This document shows, one piece after another, positions 35,608 through 44,505 of a stretch of 64,000 nt of DNA. Position numbers and translations under genes: made by a program. The DNA is from Variovorax paradoxus. Lineage in GTDB: Bacteria; Pseudomonadota; Gammaproteobacteria; Burkholderiales; Burkholderiaceae_C. Position 1 is the stretch's first letter. The number at the start of each line of letters is the position of its first letter. Below the pieces are notes generated by a model. The model saw nothing but the letters and a program-made list of their open reading frames with translations. It searched no databases and was not told the origin of the DNA. The stretch spans positions 6,938,501 through 7,002,500 of the forward strand of contig NZ_CP091716.1 of the NCBI RefSeq assembly GCF_022009635.1, given 5' to 3'.

Positions 35608-36539
35608 CAGTGCTTCCTCCGCAACTTGAGCGCGAGGGTCGGCACGATGCCTCGGGGAAGGAACATCATCGTCAGCATCAGGATCAGCCCGAAGAGGATC
35701 GATTCGTAGCCATGCAGCCCGCCCAGCAGCTGGGGCAGCATGGTCAGCACCGCGGAGCCCAGCACCGCACCGAAAGTCGACGCCATGCCCCCGAGGACGA
35801 CCATGGTGGCCAATTCCACCGAATGTGCGAAAGAGGCCATCTGCGGGCTGATGAATCCCACGTAGTGCCCGGTCAAGCTGCCCGAGACCGATGCCATCAC
35901 GGCCGACATGACGAACGCGCGCGTCTTGAAGAGCGCCACGTCGACCCCGACCACCCGCGCAGCGACCTCGGAGCCGTGCAGGCCGCGCAGGGCACGTCCA
36001 CACGGGGAGTCATACAGGTTCAGGGACAGCAGGATCGCCAGCCAGAGGACGATGGCGGCCCCTGCATACCAATGCCGCAGGTCGGTCAGCGCCAGGCCCG
36101 CGACCTCCAGCGGCGGCACCGCCATCCCGTCAGGCCCCCCGGTGACCGCCACCTCGTTGATGAGCACGATGTTGACGATGACACCGAAGCCGAGGGTGGC
36201 CATCGTGAGCGAATGGCCCTTGAGCCTGAGCATGGGCTTGGCCACCAGCCAGGCCAGGATGGCGGAGGCGATGCCGGCAGCCGCGATCGCGATCAGCGGC
36301 GGCCAGCCGAAGCGGGAGGTGGCGATCGCGCTGCCATAGGCACCGATCGCCAGGAACCCCGCATGTCCGATGCTGATCTGGCCCGCGAACCCCATCAGGA
36401 GGTTCAGCCCGATGACGGCCACCGCCGCGAAGGCGATGCGGATCGCGATGTCCAGCATGAAGTTGTTGGGCAGCAGGAACGGCAGCACGGCAAGAATCAG
36501 CGCCGTGGCCCCCAGCGCGCGAAGTCGGCTGGCGTTCAT
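35607..36539 (-). CDS. livM: Branched-chain-type ABC transporter permease (LivM)
   Basis: This 310-residue inner-membrane permease has multiple hydrophobic helices and the LivM hallmark GLNLLMGFAGQISIGHAGFLAIGAY region near residues 45-70. The cytoplasmic loop SPCGRALRGLHGSEVAARVVG is where the ATPase docks. It overlaps livH by ATGA. It is part of the five-component importer at 34128-39745. Confidence 0.93.
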   Translation of the reverse strand: MNASRLRALGATALILAVLPFLLPNNFMLDIAIRIAFAAVAVIGLNLLMGFAGQISIGHAGFLAIGAYGSAIATSRFGWPPLIAIAAAGIASAILAWLVAKPMLRLKGHSLTMATLGFGVIVNIVLINEVAVTGGPDGMAVPPLEVAGLALTDLRHWYAGAAIVLWLAILLSLNLYDSPCGRALRGLHGSEVAARVVGVDVALFKTRAFVMSAVMASVSGSLTGHYVGFISPQMASFAHSVELATMVVLGGMASTFGAVLGSAVLTMLPQLLGGLHGYESILFGLILMLTMMFLPRGIVPTLALKLRRKH

Positions 36540-37408
36540 ACACGCTCCGTGCTCTTGCGGCCAAAGAGGCCCTGCGGCATCACCAGCAGGATGACGATGA
36601 TCATCACGAAGGGCACGGCATCCTTGTAGGCGGACGAGATGTAGCCTGCGACCAGGGCTTCGAGCACCCCCACGATCAGTCCGCCGACCACCGCGCCGAG
36701 GCCGCTGCCAAGACCGCCGAGGGTCGCGGCGACGAACCCCTTCATGCCCAGCATGAGCCCGATGTCGTAGACGGTCGTGGTGATCGGCGCGGCGACGACC
36801 CCCGCGACGGAGCCCAGCAGCGCGGACAGGCCGAAGGACAGCTGGAGTACCCGCCGGGTGGGGATGCCGACGGCGCTGGCAGCCAGCTTGTTGGCCGCTA
36901 CCGCGAGCGTCGCCTTCCCGATGAGCGTGTACCTGAAGAACGCCGCCACCGCCGCGACCATCAGCGCGCCCACGCCCAGCACCCACATCGCCTGCGGCAA
37001 CACGCGCGCGCCGAGCACGTTCAGCGGTGTGTCGCCGCTGAACGGCGCAAGCACCTGCTGGTTCTTGCCCAGCACCACCTGCACCACCCCCTGGATGAAG
37101 ATCGAGGCACCGATGGTGATGATGATGAGCGTCACCACATCCGCGTCGCCCGCCGGCCGGATGGCGAAGCGGTAGAGCATCAGGCCGACCACGACCGTCG
37201 CGAGCAGTCCCAGCGCGATGGCGACGGGATAGGGAACCTGGCGCGTCACCAGTGTCGCAGCGACCATCGCCGAGAGCATCAGGAAGTCGCCCTGGGCGAA
37301 GTTGATGACGCCGCTGGCGTTGTAGATCAGCGTGAAGCCGAGCGCGGCGAGCGCATACACAGCGCCCGTCGTCAGCCCGGAAAGTACGAATTGAGCAAGA
37401 TCAGACAT
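36536..37408 (-). CDS. livH: Branched-chain-type ABC transporter permease (LivH)
   Basis: This 290-residue permease has the LivH opening VLSGLTTGAVYALAALGFTL and NASGVINFAQGDFLML, and the late GMKGFVAATLGGLGSGLGA. Start at 37408 overlaps the end of the upstream flavoenzyme gene by 8 bases, coupling import to oxidation of the substrate. Together with LivM it forms the membrane channel. Confidence 0.93.
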   Translation of the reverse strand: MSDLAQFVLSGLTTGAVYALAALGFTLIYNASGVINFAQGDFLMLSAMVAATLVTRQVPYPVAIALGLLATVVVGLMLYRFAIRPAGDADVVTLIIITIGASIFIQGVVQVVLGKNQQVLAPFSGDTPLNVLGARVLPQAMWVLGVGALMVAAVAAFFRYTLIGKATLAVAANKLAASAVGIPTRRVLQLSFGLSALLGSVAGVVAAPITTTVYDIGLMLGMKGFVAATLGGLGSGLGAVVGGLIVGVLEALVAGYISSAYKDAVPFVMIIVILLVMPQGLFGRKSTERV

Positions 37409-38561
37409 TTCGTTCTCCGGCAGAACCGCCGTACAGCAGTTCGCCACCGTGCAAATCGGCCACCCGGGTCGCCCCCAGGAGGATGAGAGTTCGTTCGAAC
37501 TCGGATTTCGCCAACGCCAGGACGTCCTCGACGCCAGCCTGACCGCCGGCCGCCAGCCCCCAGATCGGCGCGCGCCCCATGAAGACGCCGCGTGCCCCCA
37601 AAGCCACGGCCTTGGCCACGTCGCTTCCGCGACGGAATCCGCCGTCGACAAAGACGGGCAAGCGGCCACCCACCGCGTCGACGATGCGCGGCAACGCCGC
37701 AATGGTTGCCGGAGCGACGTCCAGCTGGCGGCCACCGTGGTTCGAGACGATCAGGCCGTCGACACCGTGGCCGACGGCTTCGCGCGCATCGGCCGCGCTC
37801 AGCACTCCCTTGACCAGCAGCGGCCCTTCCCAGTGCCTGCGCAGCCATGCCAGGCTGTCCCAGGTCAGGCTTCGGTCCATCGAACGCGCCAGCAGTGCGG
37901 CCTGGACCTGCGGCGAGGCCGGCGCGTCCGGGTCCTCGACGAGGTTGGCGAATGCCGGCGCACCAGAACGCGCCGCCGCGAGCGACCACAGAGGATGGCT
38001 TATCAGGTCAAGCGCGGTCGAGAGTCTTGGTCGGAACGGCAGCTTGAAGCCGTTCCTGGCATCGCGTTCGCGCATCCCGCTGACCGGCACGTCCACGGTC
38101 AGCACGAGCGCGTCGAAGTTGGCCGCGCGCGCGCGGCGCAGGATCTGCTGCGCGATCGCGCGGTCGCTCATGACGTAGAGCTGCATCCACAGCACACCGT
38201 GCGGCGCTGCTTCCCTCACGGCCTCCAGGCGTGAATTGGAAGCCGTCGAGAGGACGAACGGCACGCCGTGCGCCGCGGCGGCCCTGGCCATCAGGACATC
38301 GCCTTGCGGCCTGACCAGCCCCGCGAAGCCGATGGGCGCGATGCCCATGGGAAGCGACCAGGTCTTGCCGAACACGTCGGTCGACGTCTGCACGACGCGT
38401 GTATCGCGAAGCACCCGCGGCACGAGCGTGATCGCCTCGAGCGCCACCTGGTTCCTGCCCAGGCAACGCTCGTCCTCGGCCCCGCCGTCCACGTAGTCGA
38501 AAACGAAGCGCGGCAGCCTCTTCTGCGCGCGCCTCCTGAAATCATTCGAGCGAAGCAGCAT
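37401..38561 (-). CDS. mdlB: FMN-dependent 2-hydroxy acid dehydrogenase, (S)-mandelate dehydrogenase-like
   Basis: This 386-residue flavoenzyme of the lactate/mandelate/glycolate oxidase family resembles P. putida MdlB from memory: RRAQKRLPRFVFDYVDGGAE at the N terminus and QAALLARSMDRSLTWDSLAW ahead of LLVKGVLSAADA are close matches. The active-site base is His275 and substrate arginines are Arg278 (SNHGGRQLD) and Arg164 (GMRERDARNG). It oxidises the 2-hydroxy group to a 2-oxo acid, passing electrons to FMN and then, in MdlB, to the membrane quinone pool. Residues 175-215 correspond to the MdlB membrane-binding segment. With the racemase in the same operon, mandelate or a ring-substituted mandelate is the best substrate guess; lactate or an aryl-lactate remains possible. 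Confidence 0.88.
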   Translation of the reverse strand: MLLRSNDFRRRAQKRLPRFVFDYVDGGAEDERCLGRNQVALEAITLVPRVLRDTRVVQTSTDVFGKTWSLPMGIAPIGFAGLVRPQGDVLMARAAAAHGVPFVLSTASNSRLEAVREAAPHGVLWMQLYVMSDRAIAQQILRRARAANFDALVLTVDVPVSGMRERDARNGFKLPFRPRLSTALDLISHPLWSLAAARSGAPAFANLVEDPDAPASPQVQAALLARSMDRSLTWDSLAWLRRHWEGPLLVKGVLSAADAREAVGHGVDGLIVSNHGGRQLDVAPATIAALPRIVDAVGGRLPVFVDGGFRRGSDVAKAVALGARGVFMGRAPIWGLAAGGQAGVEDVLALAKSEFERTLILLGATRVADLHGGELLYGGSAGERNV

Positions 38562-38590
38562 GTGCGCTCTCTCTTCTTCGAGCGCTTCGG

Positions 38591-39745
38591 CTACCTGACC
38601 TCCTTGAAGACCCCGTCCTTGACCTCGACCATCCGGAAGGCCGTGACGTCCAGCCCCATGTGATCCTGAGGGGACATCGTGTAGATGCCGCTCACCCCGA
38701 CGAACCCCTTGGTCTGCTCGAGGGCCGCGCGCACCTTGTCCTTGTCGGTTCCACCGGCGCGCTTGATCGCATCCACCAGAATCAGCAGCGCATCGTGTGC
38801 GTAGCCGCCGAAGGTCGAGACATCGCTCTTGAACTGGCCCTCGTACGCCTTCACGTATTCCGCGCTGACGTCGCGCTGGGGGTCGCTGGCGGGCAACGCC
38901 TTCGCGATCAGCAATGCCGGCGAGGGCATGCGAATACCCTCGGCCGCCTTGCCGGCGATCCGGATGAACTCGGTCGACGCTTGGCCGTGAGTCGTGTAGA
39001 GCGGTTGCTGCACACCGAGCTGCTGGTAGTTGCGCGCGATGATCGCAGGGGCCTGCCCGGTCCCGAACACCAGGATGGCCTGCGCCGGCGAAGACTTCAC
39101 CTTCGTCAGCTGCGGGGTCATGTCGGTGTCTTTCTCGCCGTACTGCTGATCCTCGACCACCTTCATGCCGAGGGCCCCGGCCATCTTGAGCGTCTCGGTG
39201 CGGCCGGACTTGCCGAAGCCGCCGGTGTCGGAGAGCAGCGCGAACTGCATGAAGCCTCGCTTCTTCATTTCCTCGAGCACCTTCTGCGCCGCCATGCGAT
39301 CCGAGTGCGGCATCTTGAAGACCCAGGGCCTGACCGGCTCGACGATGACGGAGGCGGCAGCCAGCGAGATGTTCGGAATCTTGGCGGCCTCGACCTGCGG
39401 CACCATCGCCATGGTCGATCCCGTGGTCGATGCACCCAGGATCGCGTCGACCTCGTCCTGGATGATCAGCCGGCGCGCGAAGGCGTTGGCCTTGTTGGCG
39501 TCGCTCGCGTCGTCATAGAGCACGAGCTCCAGCTTGCGCCCCAGCACACCACCACCGGCATTGATCTTCTGAACATAGCTCTCGAGCGTCTTTTGCTGGG
39601 GATCGCCGAGGAACGAGGCGGGCCCGGTGGCCGAAACGACGGCACCGATCTTGATCGGCTTGCCTTGCGCGAACGCCGGGCTCATCGCGCCGAGGCTGCA
39701 GATTGCCAGAACCGCGAGGGCGCGGCGGGTCAGTTTTTCCATCAT
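38591..39745 (-). CDS. ABC transporter substrate-binding protein (LivJ/K-like)
   Basis: This 384-residue periplasmic binding protein of the branched-chain amino acid / aromatic acid type (Peripla_BP_6) has a signal peptide (ALAVLAICSLGAMSPAFAQG). The mature part starts KPIKIGAVVSATGPASFLGD, with the ILGASTTGSTMAMVPQVE ligand loop. AAGGAGA lies about 8 bases upstream of the ATG-ATG start at 39745. It is encoded with LivHMGF and the mandelate-type enzymes, so it probably binds an aromatic hydroxy acid. Confidence 0.93.
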   Translation of the reverse strand: MMEKLTRRALAVLAICSLGAMSPAFAQGKPIKIGAVVSATGPASFLGDPQQKTLESYVQKINAGGGVLGRKLELVLYDDASDANKANAFARRLIIQDEVDAILGASTTGSTMAMVPQVEAAKIPNISLAAASVIVEPVRPWVFKMPHSDRMAAQKVLEEMKKRGFMQFALLSDTGGFGKSGRTETLKMAGALGMKVVEDQQYGEKDTDMTPQLTKVKSSPAQAILVFGTGQAPAIIARNYQQLGVQQPLYTTHGQASTEFIRIAGKAAEGIRMPSPALLIAKALPASDPQRDVSAEYVKAYEGQFKSDVSTFGGYAHDALLILVDAIKRAGGTDKDKVRAALEQTKGFVGVSGIYTMSPQDHMGLDVTAFRMVEVKDGVFKEVR

Positions 39746-39791
39746 CACTTGTCTCCTTCTTTGTTGTGAACTCATCGGGGGGCCTGCGTCG

Positions 39792-41312
39792 TCACCCCGC
39801 GGGGCGCCGGCGCACGAAACGAATGGGCTGGGCGACGGGCTGCGGCGGCGGCAGGCCGAGCGCGCCCGCAAGCGCGCGGCCTTCCGGGTCATCCAGTGCA
39901 GCCTTGCGGGCCTTGTGGATCCGCTCCACCGCGCCCGCATCCGGCGGCGACGCCGCATTGGCGCGCTCCACGTCGTCCAGGATGGCCGCCAGATTGCGAT
40001 GGCCACGTTCACTGGTCTCGCCATAGCCCTTGACCAGGTTGCCGGCCAACGCGACCTCCTGCGCCAGTTCGGGACTGCGCCCGAGGCTGTCCTGCACCGC
40101 GCGCAGCCAACGCTCGATGGCCTGCTGCTCCGCGACGTAGCGGGACATCCTTCGACGCAACGGGCGCAGCGAGCGCAGCGCCACCAGGGTCATGAAGCCG
40201 TGCAACGTATGCGAGCGCAGATGGATGCCCTTCTGCAGGACATGCGCGCGTGCTGCCAGTCGCTTGCGCGCCCAGGCGGCCATGCGAGGGGGCAGCACCG
40301 AGCAAATTTCGTCCAGGCCTGGCTTGAGGAATTCGGTGAGCTGGACAGGCTCGCCCGCCTTGGCGCCCACTTCACGGCGCACCTGCTCGATGCGTTCGCG
40401 GCGGCTCTTCAGATCGGCCACCCGGATCACGTCCTCGAACGCCATCCACAGCGCCAGATGGCGCGCCGTCTCCCGGCTCACGGGAAACCGGGGATCCCCG
40501 ACCGCGCGCTCCAGCTGGAGCACACGCTCGACCCGATCGAGAAAGAGCCCGGCGTAGCGTGCATCCTGGAAGTCGGCGGTGTGAGCGACACCGGCCGCCA
40601 CGATGGAGCGGATGGCCTCGGGCAGCGCGTCGAGCCGGGCCGAAGTGGGCAGGCGCCCTGGATGCCTTGCGGGCTCCGGCGCATCGGCACCCGGGGTCCA
40701 TTCGTAGCCGGCCGCGAAGCCGCGCAGGCTGGCCTCGACGGCCTTGCCCGAGCGTCGGATCGCTTCCTCGCACGCCGCCCGGTCGAACGGCAGTCGGCCG
40801 GAACGCGCCATCGCGCCGAAAAGCACCGTGTTGATGACCGTGCCGTTCTTCTGCGCGAGCATCCGCATGTCGAAGAGGGCGCTGTGCGCGGCCATCGCGT
40901 GGGCCGCCTGCAGGACGCGCGCGCTGTCGTAGCGCCCGTCGCTCATCGCACTTTTTTCCGACACCGCGAACTCGCGGTGGGTGGATGCGCACAACACCGT
41001 GCGCTCGCGCGATACGTACCCTGCCTGGATGGCGCGGCCCGCCTCGACCAGCTCCGACGCCGCCACCAGGTCGAGCCCGCCCGGCGTGGGCGTCAACGAC
41101 AGCACCGGTTCACGCCCTCCAAGCTCGGCGCGCGGCACCGGGTAGATCTCGACGTAGTAGGTCGTTGCGCCCGTGCGCTGCGCGACTCCCGGGACCGAGG
41201 TGCTCTGCACCGGGAATCCCCCCCGGGTGGCCGCGTCGATCAGCCAGTCGGCCAGAACACCGCCGCCCTCGCCGCCCATGGCTGCGATCAGGACACAGAC
41301 CGAGCGCGTCAT
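39792..41312 (-). CDS. iorB: Indolepyruvate:ferredoxin oxidoreductase-like beta subunit with long C-terminal extension
   Basis: This is a 506-residue protein. The N-terminal about 190 residues are the gamma-type domain of 2-oxoacid:acceptor oxidoreductases (AMGGEGGGVLADWLIDAA and TSVPGVAQRTGATTYYVEIY). A helical C-terminal region of about 300 residues (DUF6537-like) follows, which archaeal IorB lacks but proteobacterial versions carry. It pairs with the IorA-like protein upstream, overlapping by ATGA. Together they would oxidatively decarboxylate an aryl 2-oxo acid, with CoA and ferredoxin, to the acyl-CoA. In this operon the substrate is likely phenylglyoxylate or an analogue (inference). 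Confidence 0.88.
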   Translation of the reverse strand: MTRSVCVLIAAMGGEGGGVLADWLIDAATRGGFPVQSTSVPGVAQRTGATTYYVEIYPVPRAELGGREPVLSLTPTPGGLDLVAASELVEAGRAIQAGYVSRERTVLCASTHREFAVSEKSAMSDGRYDSARVLQAAHAMAAHSALFDMRMLAQKNGTVINTVLFGAMARSGRLPFDRAACEEAIRRSGKAVEASLRGFAAGYEWTPGADAPEPARHPGRLPTSARLDALPEAIRSIVAAGVAHTADFQDARYAGLFLDRVERVLQLERAVGDPRFPVSRETARHLALWMAFEDVIRVADLKSRRERIEQVRREVGAKAGEPVQLTEFLKPGLDEICSVLPPRMAAWARKRLAARAHVLQKGIHLRSHTLHGFMTLVALRSLRPLRRRMSRYVAEQQAIERWLRAVQDSLGRSPELAQEVALAGNLVKGYGETSERGHRNLAAILDDVERANAASPPDAGAVERIHKARKAALDDPEGRALAGALGLPPPQPVAQPIRFVRRRPAG

Positions 41313-43459
41313 TGCACCAGCTCCGAGGGGGTGCGGGTGCTGCGGGCAAGCCGGCCGATCACGGCGCCGCGGATGCCCGCCATGAAGCGGTCCCAGCGTC
41401 CCGGGTTCTGGACGATGTCCGCCTTGTAGAACGACGGGCAAAGCGTCGCCGCGTGCGCGTTCTCCCCGCACAGCCCGCAGCCGACGCAACCCTGGTTCAC
41501 CGTGGCCACGGGGTCGGTGCGCAACGGACTCGGGTTGGGCTTGATCGTGAGCGAGGGGCACCCGGACAAGCGAATGCAGGAGTGATCGCCCGTGCACACG
41601 CTCTCGTCGATGCCGAAGCGCGTGCGCACGACGCGTTCGCCGTTCTTGAGTTGCTGTGCAACCTTCGGCTTGATGCGGCGCTGGCGCTCCAGTTGGCATT
41701 CGCCGTCGGCGATGATGACCTTCAGGCCGGGCTCATCGGTGGTCATCGCCTCGCGCAGTGTCGCGACCATCTCCTCGACGGAGTAGCTGCGGATCTTGCG
41801 CAGCCATTTGACGCCGACGCCTTCGAGCGCGCGCTCGATGTTCAGGGTCAGGGGGCGGGCGGCAGGTTGCGAGGGCGAGGACGGGATGGCCTGTGTCCCG
41901 GTCGCCGAGGTGTAGCCGTTCTGCAGGATGATCAGCACCGAGTCCTGGCCGTTGTAGACGGCGTTGACCACGCCGCTGGTGAAGCCGTTGTGCCAGAAGC
42001 CGCCGTCGCCCATGATGCTGACCGTTCGACGGGTCATCAGCGCGCCGATGCCGGACGAGCTGGCCAGGCCCAGGCCATAGCCCAGGACGGTGCTTCCCGT
42101 GTTGAAGGGCGGCAAGGTGCCGAAGGTGTGGCAGCCGATATCCGCATTGACGTGAACCTGGCCAAGCTCCTTTTGCAGGAGCTTCATCGCCGCGAAAACG
42201 GGTCGCTCGGGGCAACCCACGCAGAACCCCGGGGGACGATTCGGGACCGGCACGCCAAGCACCTGCGCCGCCTGCACCCTGGTTTGTGCCAGCGCGTTCG
42301 ACTGTTCGGCGGCCTTGGCCGCATCCACGCCGCTGGGGCGGACCTCGTCCAGGAAGGCGGAAATTCCCTTCAGCAGGACTTCGCCCGTGTACTCGCCCGC
42401 CATCGGGAACACATCCTTGCCGGCCAGCCGCGTGTCGAGGCCGGCGCGTCGGAGAATGGCGTGGACCGCGTCTTCGATGTAGTTCGGCTGCCCCTCCTCC
42501 ACCATCAGGACGGCGCGCTTGTTCGAACAGAAGTCCAGCAGTTCCTGCGGGACCAGGGGGTAGACCACGTTCATCACGTACAGGGGCACCTCGGTCCGGC
42601 CGAATGCATCGGCCAGGCCAAGGAGCTGCAGGGCACGAATCACGCCGTTGTAGAGGCCACCTGGCACGATGAGGCCGATCTCGTCGTGCGCGCCGTCGAA
42701 CACCTCGTTGAGCCGCTCGTCCTGGATGAACCGCACGGCCGCCGGCCAGCGTTCCTCGATCTTCTGGCGCTCGTGCTCGTAGGTCGAGGGCGGCAGGTTG
42801 ACGCGCGCGTATTCGAAGGTCGGCGCGTCCAATCCATGGTGTGTCGAAATCGCGGGCGCCCGGTTGTCCTTGCACAGGAAATGCCCATGCACATGGCAAG
42901 CGCGGATGCGCAGCTGCAGCATCACCGGTGTCTGGCTCGCCTCGGACAGCTCGAAGCTCTTCTCGACGGCGTCGACGATCGACGTGAGGTTCGGGCGCGG
43001 ATCCATCAGCCAGATCTGCGATTTCATCGCGAACGCGTGCGTGCGCTCCTGGATGATGCTGGACCCCTCTCCGTAGTCCTCGCCGAGGATGATCAGCGCG
43101 CCGCCGCGCACGCCGGCCGAGGCGAGGTTGGACAGCGCATCGGAAGCGACGTTGGTTCCCACCGTCGATTTCCAGGTCACCGCGCCGCGGACCGGGTAGT
43201 TGATGGAGGCGCCGAGCATCGCCGCGGCGCCGGCCTCCGATGCGGCCGGCTCGAAATAGATGCCCAGCTCATCGAGCAGGCCCTGTGCATCGCCAAGTAC
43301 GTCGATGAGATGGGAAACGGGCGCGCCTTGGTAGCCGCCGATGTAGCTGACGCCGGACTGCAGGAGCCCCTTGGTCACCGCCAGGATGCCTTCACCGTGG
43401 AACTCATCGCCCGCGCCAAGCGAAAGCGACCTGACCTCGGCACTGAATGAGCGCTCCAT
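41309..43459 (-). CDS. iorA: Indolepyruvate:ferredoxin oxidoreductase-like alpha subunit
   Basis: This is a 716-residue thiamine-diphosphate and iron-sulfur enzyme. It has an N-terminal pyrimidine-binding domain (GGYQGAPVSHLIDVL, FEPAASEAGAAAMLGAS), a middle CoA/transketolase-like region, and a TPP-binding motif, MGDGGFWHNGFTSGVV, ending near IILQNGYT. The C-terminal ferredoxin-like clusters are CTGDHSCIRLSGC and GCVGCGLCGENAHAATLCP. It is first in the operon and divergent from a truncated LysR gene. The usual mandelate pathway uses a benzoylformate decarboxylase (MdlC), and none is seen here, so this enzyme may convert the 2-oxo acid directly to an acyl-CoA. Confidence 0.9.
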   Translation of the reverse strand: MERSFSAEVRSLSLGAGDEFHGEGILAVTKGLLQSGVSYIGGYQGAPVSHLIDVLGDAQGLLDELGIYFEPAASEAGAAAMLGASINYPVRGAVTWKSTVGTNVASDALSNLASAGVRGGALIILGEDYGEGSSIIQERTHAFAMKSQIWLMDPRPNLTSIVDAVEKSFELSEASQTPVMLQLRIRACHVHGHFLCKDNRAPAISTHHGLDAPTFEYARVNLPPSTYEHERQKIEERWPAAVRFIQDERLNEVFDGAHDEIGLIVPGGLYNGVIRALQLLGLADAFGRTEVPLYVMNVVYPLVPQELLDFCSNKRAVLMVEEGQPNYIEDAVHAILRRAGLDTRLAGKDVFPMAGEYTGEVLLKGISAFLDEVRPSGVDAAKAAEQSNALAQTRVQAAQVLGVPVPNRPPGFCVGCPERPVFAAMKLLQKELGQVHVNADIGCHTFGTLPPFNTGSTVLGYGLGLASSSGIGALMTRRTVSIMGDGGFWHNGFTSGVVNAVYNGQDSVLIILQNGYTSATGTQAIPSSPSQPAARPLTLNIERALEGVGVKWLRKIRSYSVEEMVATLREAMTTDEPGLKVIIADGECQLERQRRIKPKVAQQLKNGERVVRTRFGIDESVCTGDHSCIRLSGCPSLTIKPNPSPLRTDPVATVNQGCVGCGLCGENAHAATLCPSFYKADIVQNPGRWDRFMAGIRGAVIGRLARSTRTPSELVQ

Positions 43460-43562
43460 GCAATCTGTCTCCTGTAGTTCGGTGGGACGTGGGATCCCTG
43501 TGGCCTGAATCCTAGGAACAGAGCTTCATTCGACAAATCGATTCTGCGCGTGTTACAAATCG
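43460..43562. promoter_or_regulatory. Divergent control region upstream of iorA-like operon
   Basis: This 103-base region lies between the operon start and the truncated LysR gene. ACAAATCGAT occurs twice as a direct repeat (43533-43542 and 43555-43564) with starts 22 bases apart, about two helical turns. The second copy overlaps the LysR start codon. This is a plausible regulator-binding array. An AGGAGACAG ribosome-binding site for the iorA-like gene sits just upstream of its ATG. Confidence 0.45.
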
Positions 43563-43895
43563 ATGATGAGCATGAAGAAACAGCCCGCCGCCGAACTCGC
43601 GCGCCTCGATCTGAACCTCGTTCGCGTGTTCGTCGCCATCTACGAAACTCGCAGCGTCACTCTGGCGGGTGACCGTCTGGACCTCACGCAGCCGACGGTC
43701 AGCCACGCCCTGGCACGGCTTCGCACGAGCTATGGCGACCGGCTCTTCTCGCGCGGCTCATCCGGGTTAGTCCCTACCGCCCTGTGCGACCAGCTGTACC
43801 CGACGCTCAAGGACTCCCTGCTGCGCATCGAGGCCACGCTGGAGGAAACCCGTGCCTTCGATGCGTCCCACTCGACGCGACGCTTCCTCTCGTAG
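43563..43895 (+). pseudogene. LysR-family regulator, truncated after the DNA-binding domain
   Basis: This frame contains the LysR winged-helix domain (residues 15-75: DLNLVRVFVAIYETRSVTLA, DRLDLTQPTVSHALARLR and DRLFSRGSSGLVPTALC) and the linker helix. It then ends at a TAG after 110 codons, at DASHSTRRFLS, exactly where the effector domain normally starts. Normal LysR proteins are about 300 residues. No continuation of the effector domain is found downstream in any frame, so the rest was lost by deletion or rearrangement. The remaining domain may still bind DNA without ligand control. Start may be 43563, 43566 or 43572; none has a strong ribosome-binding site. Confidence 0.82.
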
Positions 43896-44268
43896 CGGTT
43901 CATGGGCATCTCTTTCTGATACGGTCGCTCTGAACCGCTCCCGAGATTGTCATATCAGACGTTGGCGTGCCCTGGAGCGACGAGCGGCCTTCTTGGATCT
44001 GATACGCAAATTTTCAGGCGATCTGGTTCTGTACGTATCAGCCTGGAAGATGAACACTGGACAGCACCATGAGAGTGCTTCTGTGGCGCTGGCGGACAGC
44101 TCCGCCTTTCGATCGATGTTTTACATGCCTTTCGACGCGACTTGCGGACGCTCATTCACCCCACAGCAACCGCGTCGTTAGATTGCTTTTGCGTTTCTTC
44201 ATCCGTCTATTTAGCTATTCGCCACGCTCGGGCGCTCGCCATCTGTCGCCATTAATATCATTTCAATC
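43896..44268. other. Non-coding junction with repeated CTGATACG motif
   Basis: No gene is supported in these 373 bases. CTGATACG occurs near 43916 and again near 43999, and once inverted (CGTATCAG, about 44037-44044). The last two could form a hairpin. Lower GC content and the loss of the LysR effector domain at its left edge mark a junction with foreign or rearranged DNA. Confidence 0.45.
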
Positions 44269-44505
44269 ATGAATTCAATCCCTATTTCTTTTGTTATTTT
44301 CAAGGTTCTCGTGCTCAGTGTGGGCATGTATTTGGCCGTCAGGTGGCATTACGATCGGGGGCAAAAGGACAAGAATCAAAAGACAGTTGCGGTGGTACTG
44401 ACATCTATCAAGGTGGGCGCAGCGTTCGTCGCTTCTTCGTTCCTGATGCTGTTCCTCATCTTTGAAATTTGCAATTGGATGGGTCTGGACCTGGCCATGC
44501 GGTGA
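44269..44505 (+). CDS. Small two-helix membrane protein of unknown function
   Basis: This 78-residue protein has an N-terminal helix (FVIFKVLVLSVGMYLAV), a short charged loop (RWHYDRGQKDKNQKT) and a second helix (VGAAFVASSFLMLFLIFEI). It is of lower GC than the catabolic genes around it, in the accessory tract. The start at 44269 (MNSIPIS) has no clear ribosome-binding site; AATCA-rich sequence precedes it. No family recognised. Confidence 0.55.
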   Translation: MNSIPISFVIFKVLVLSVGMYLAVRWHYDRGQKDKNQKTVAVVLTSIKVGAAFVASSFLMLFLIFEICNWMGLDLAMR

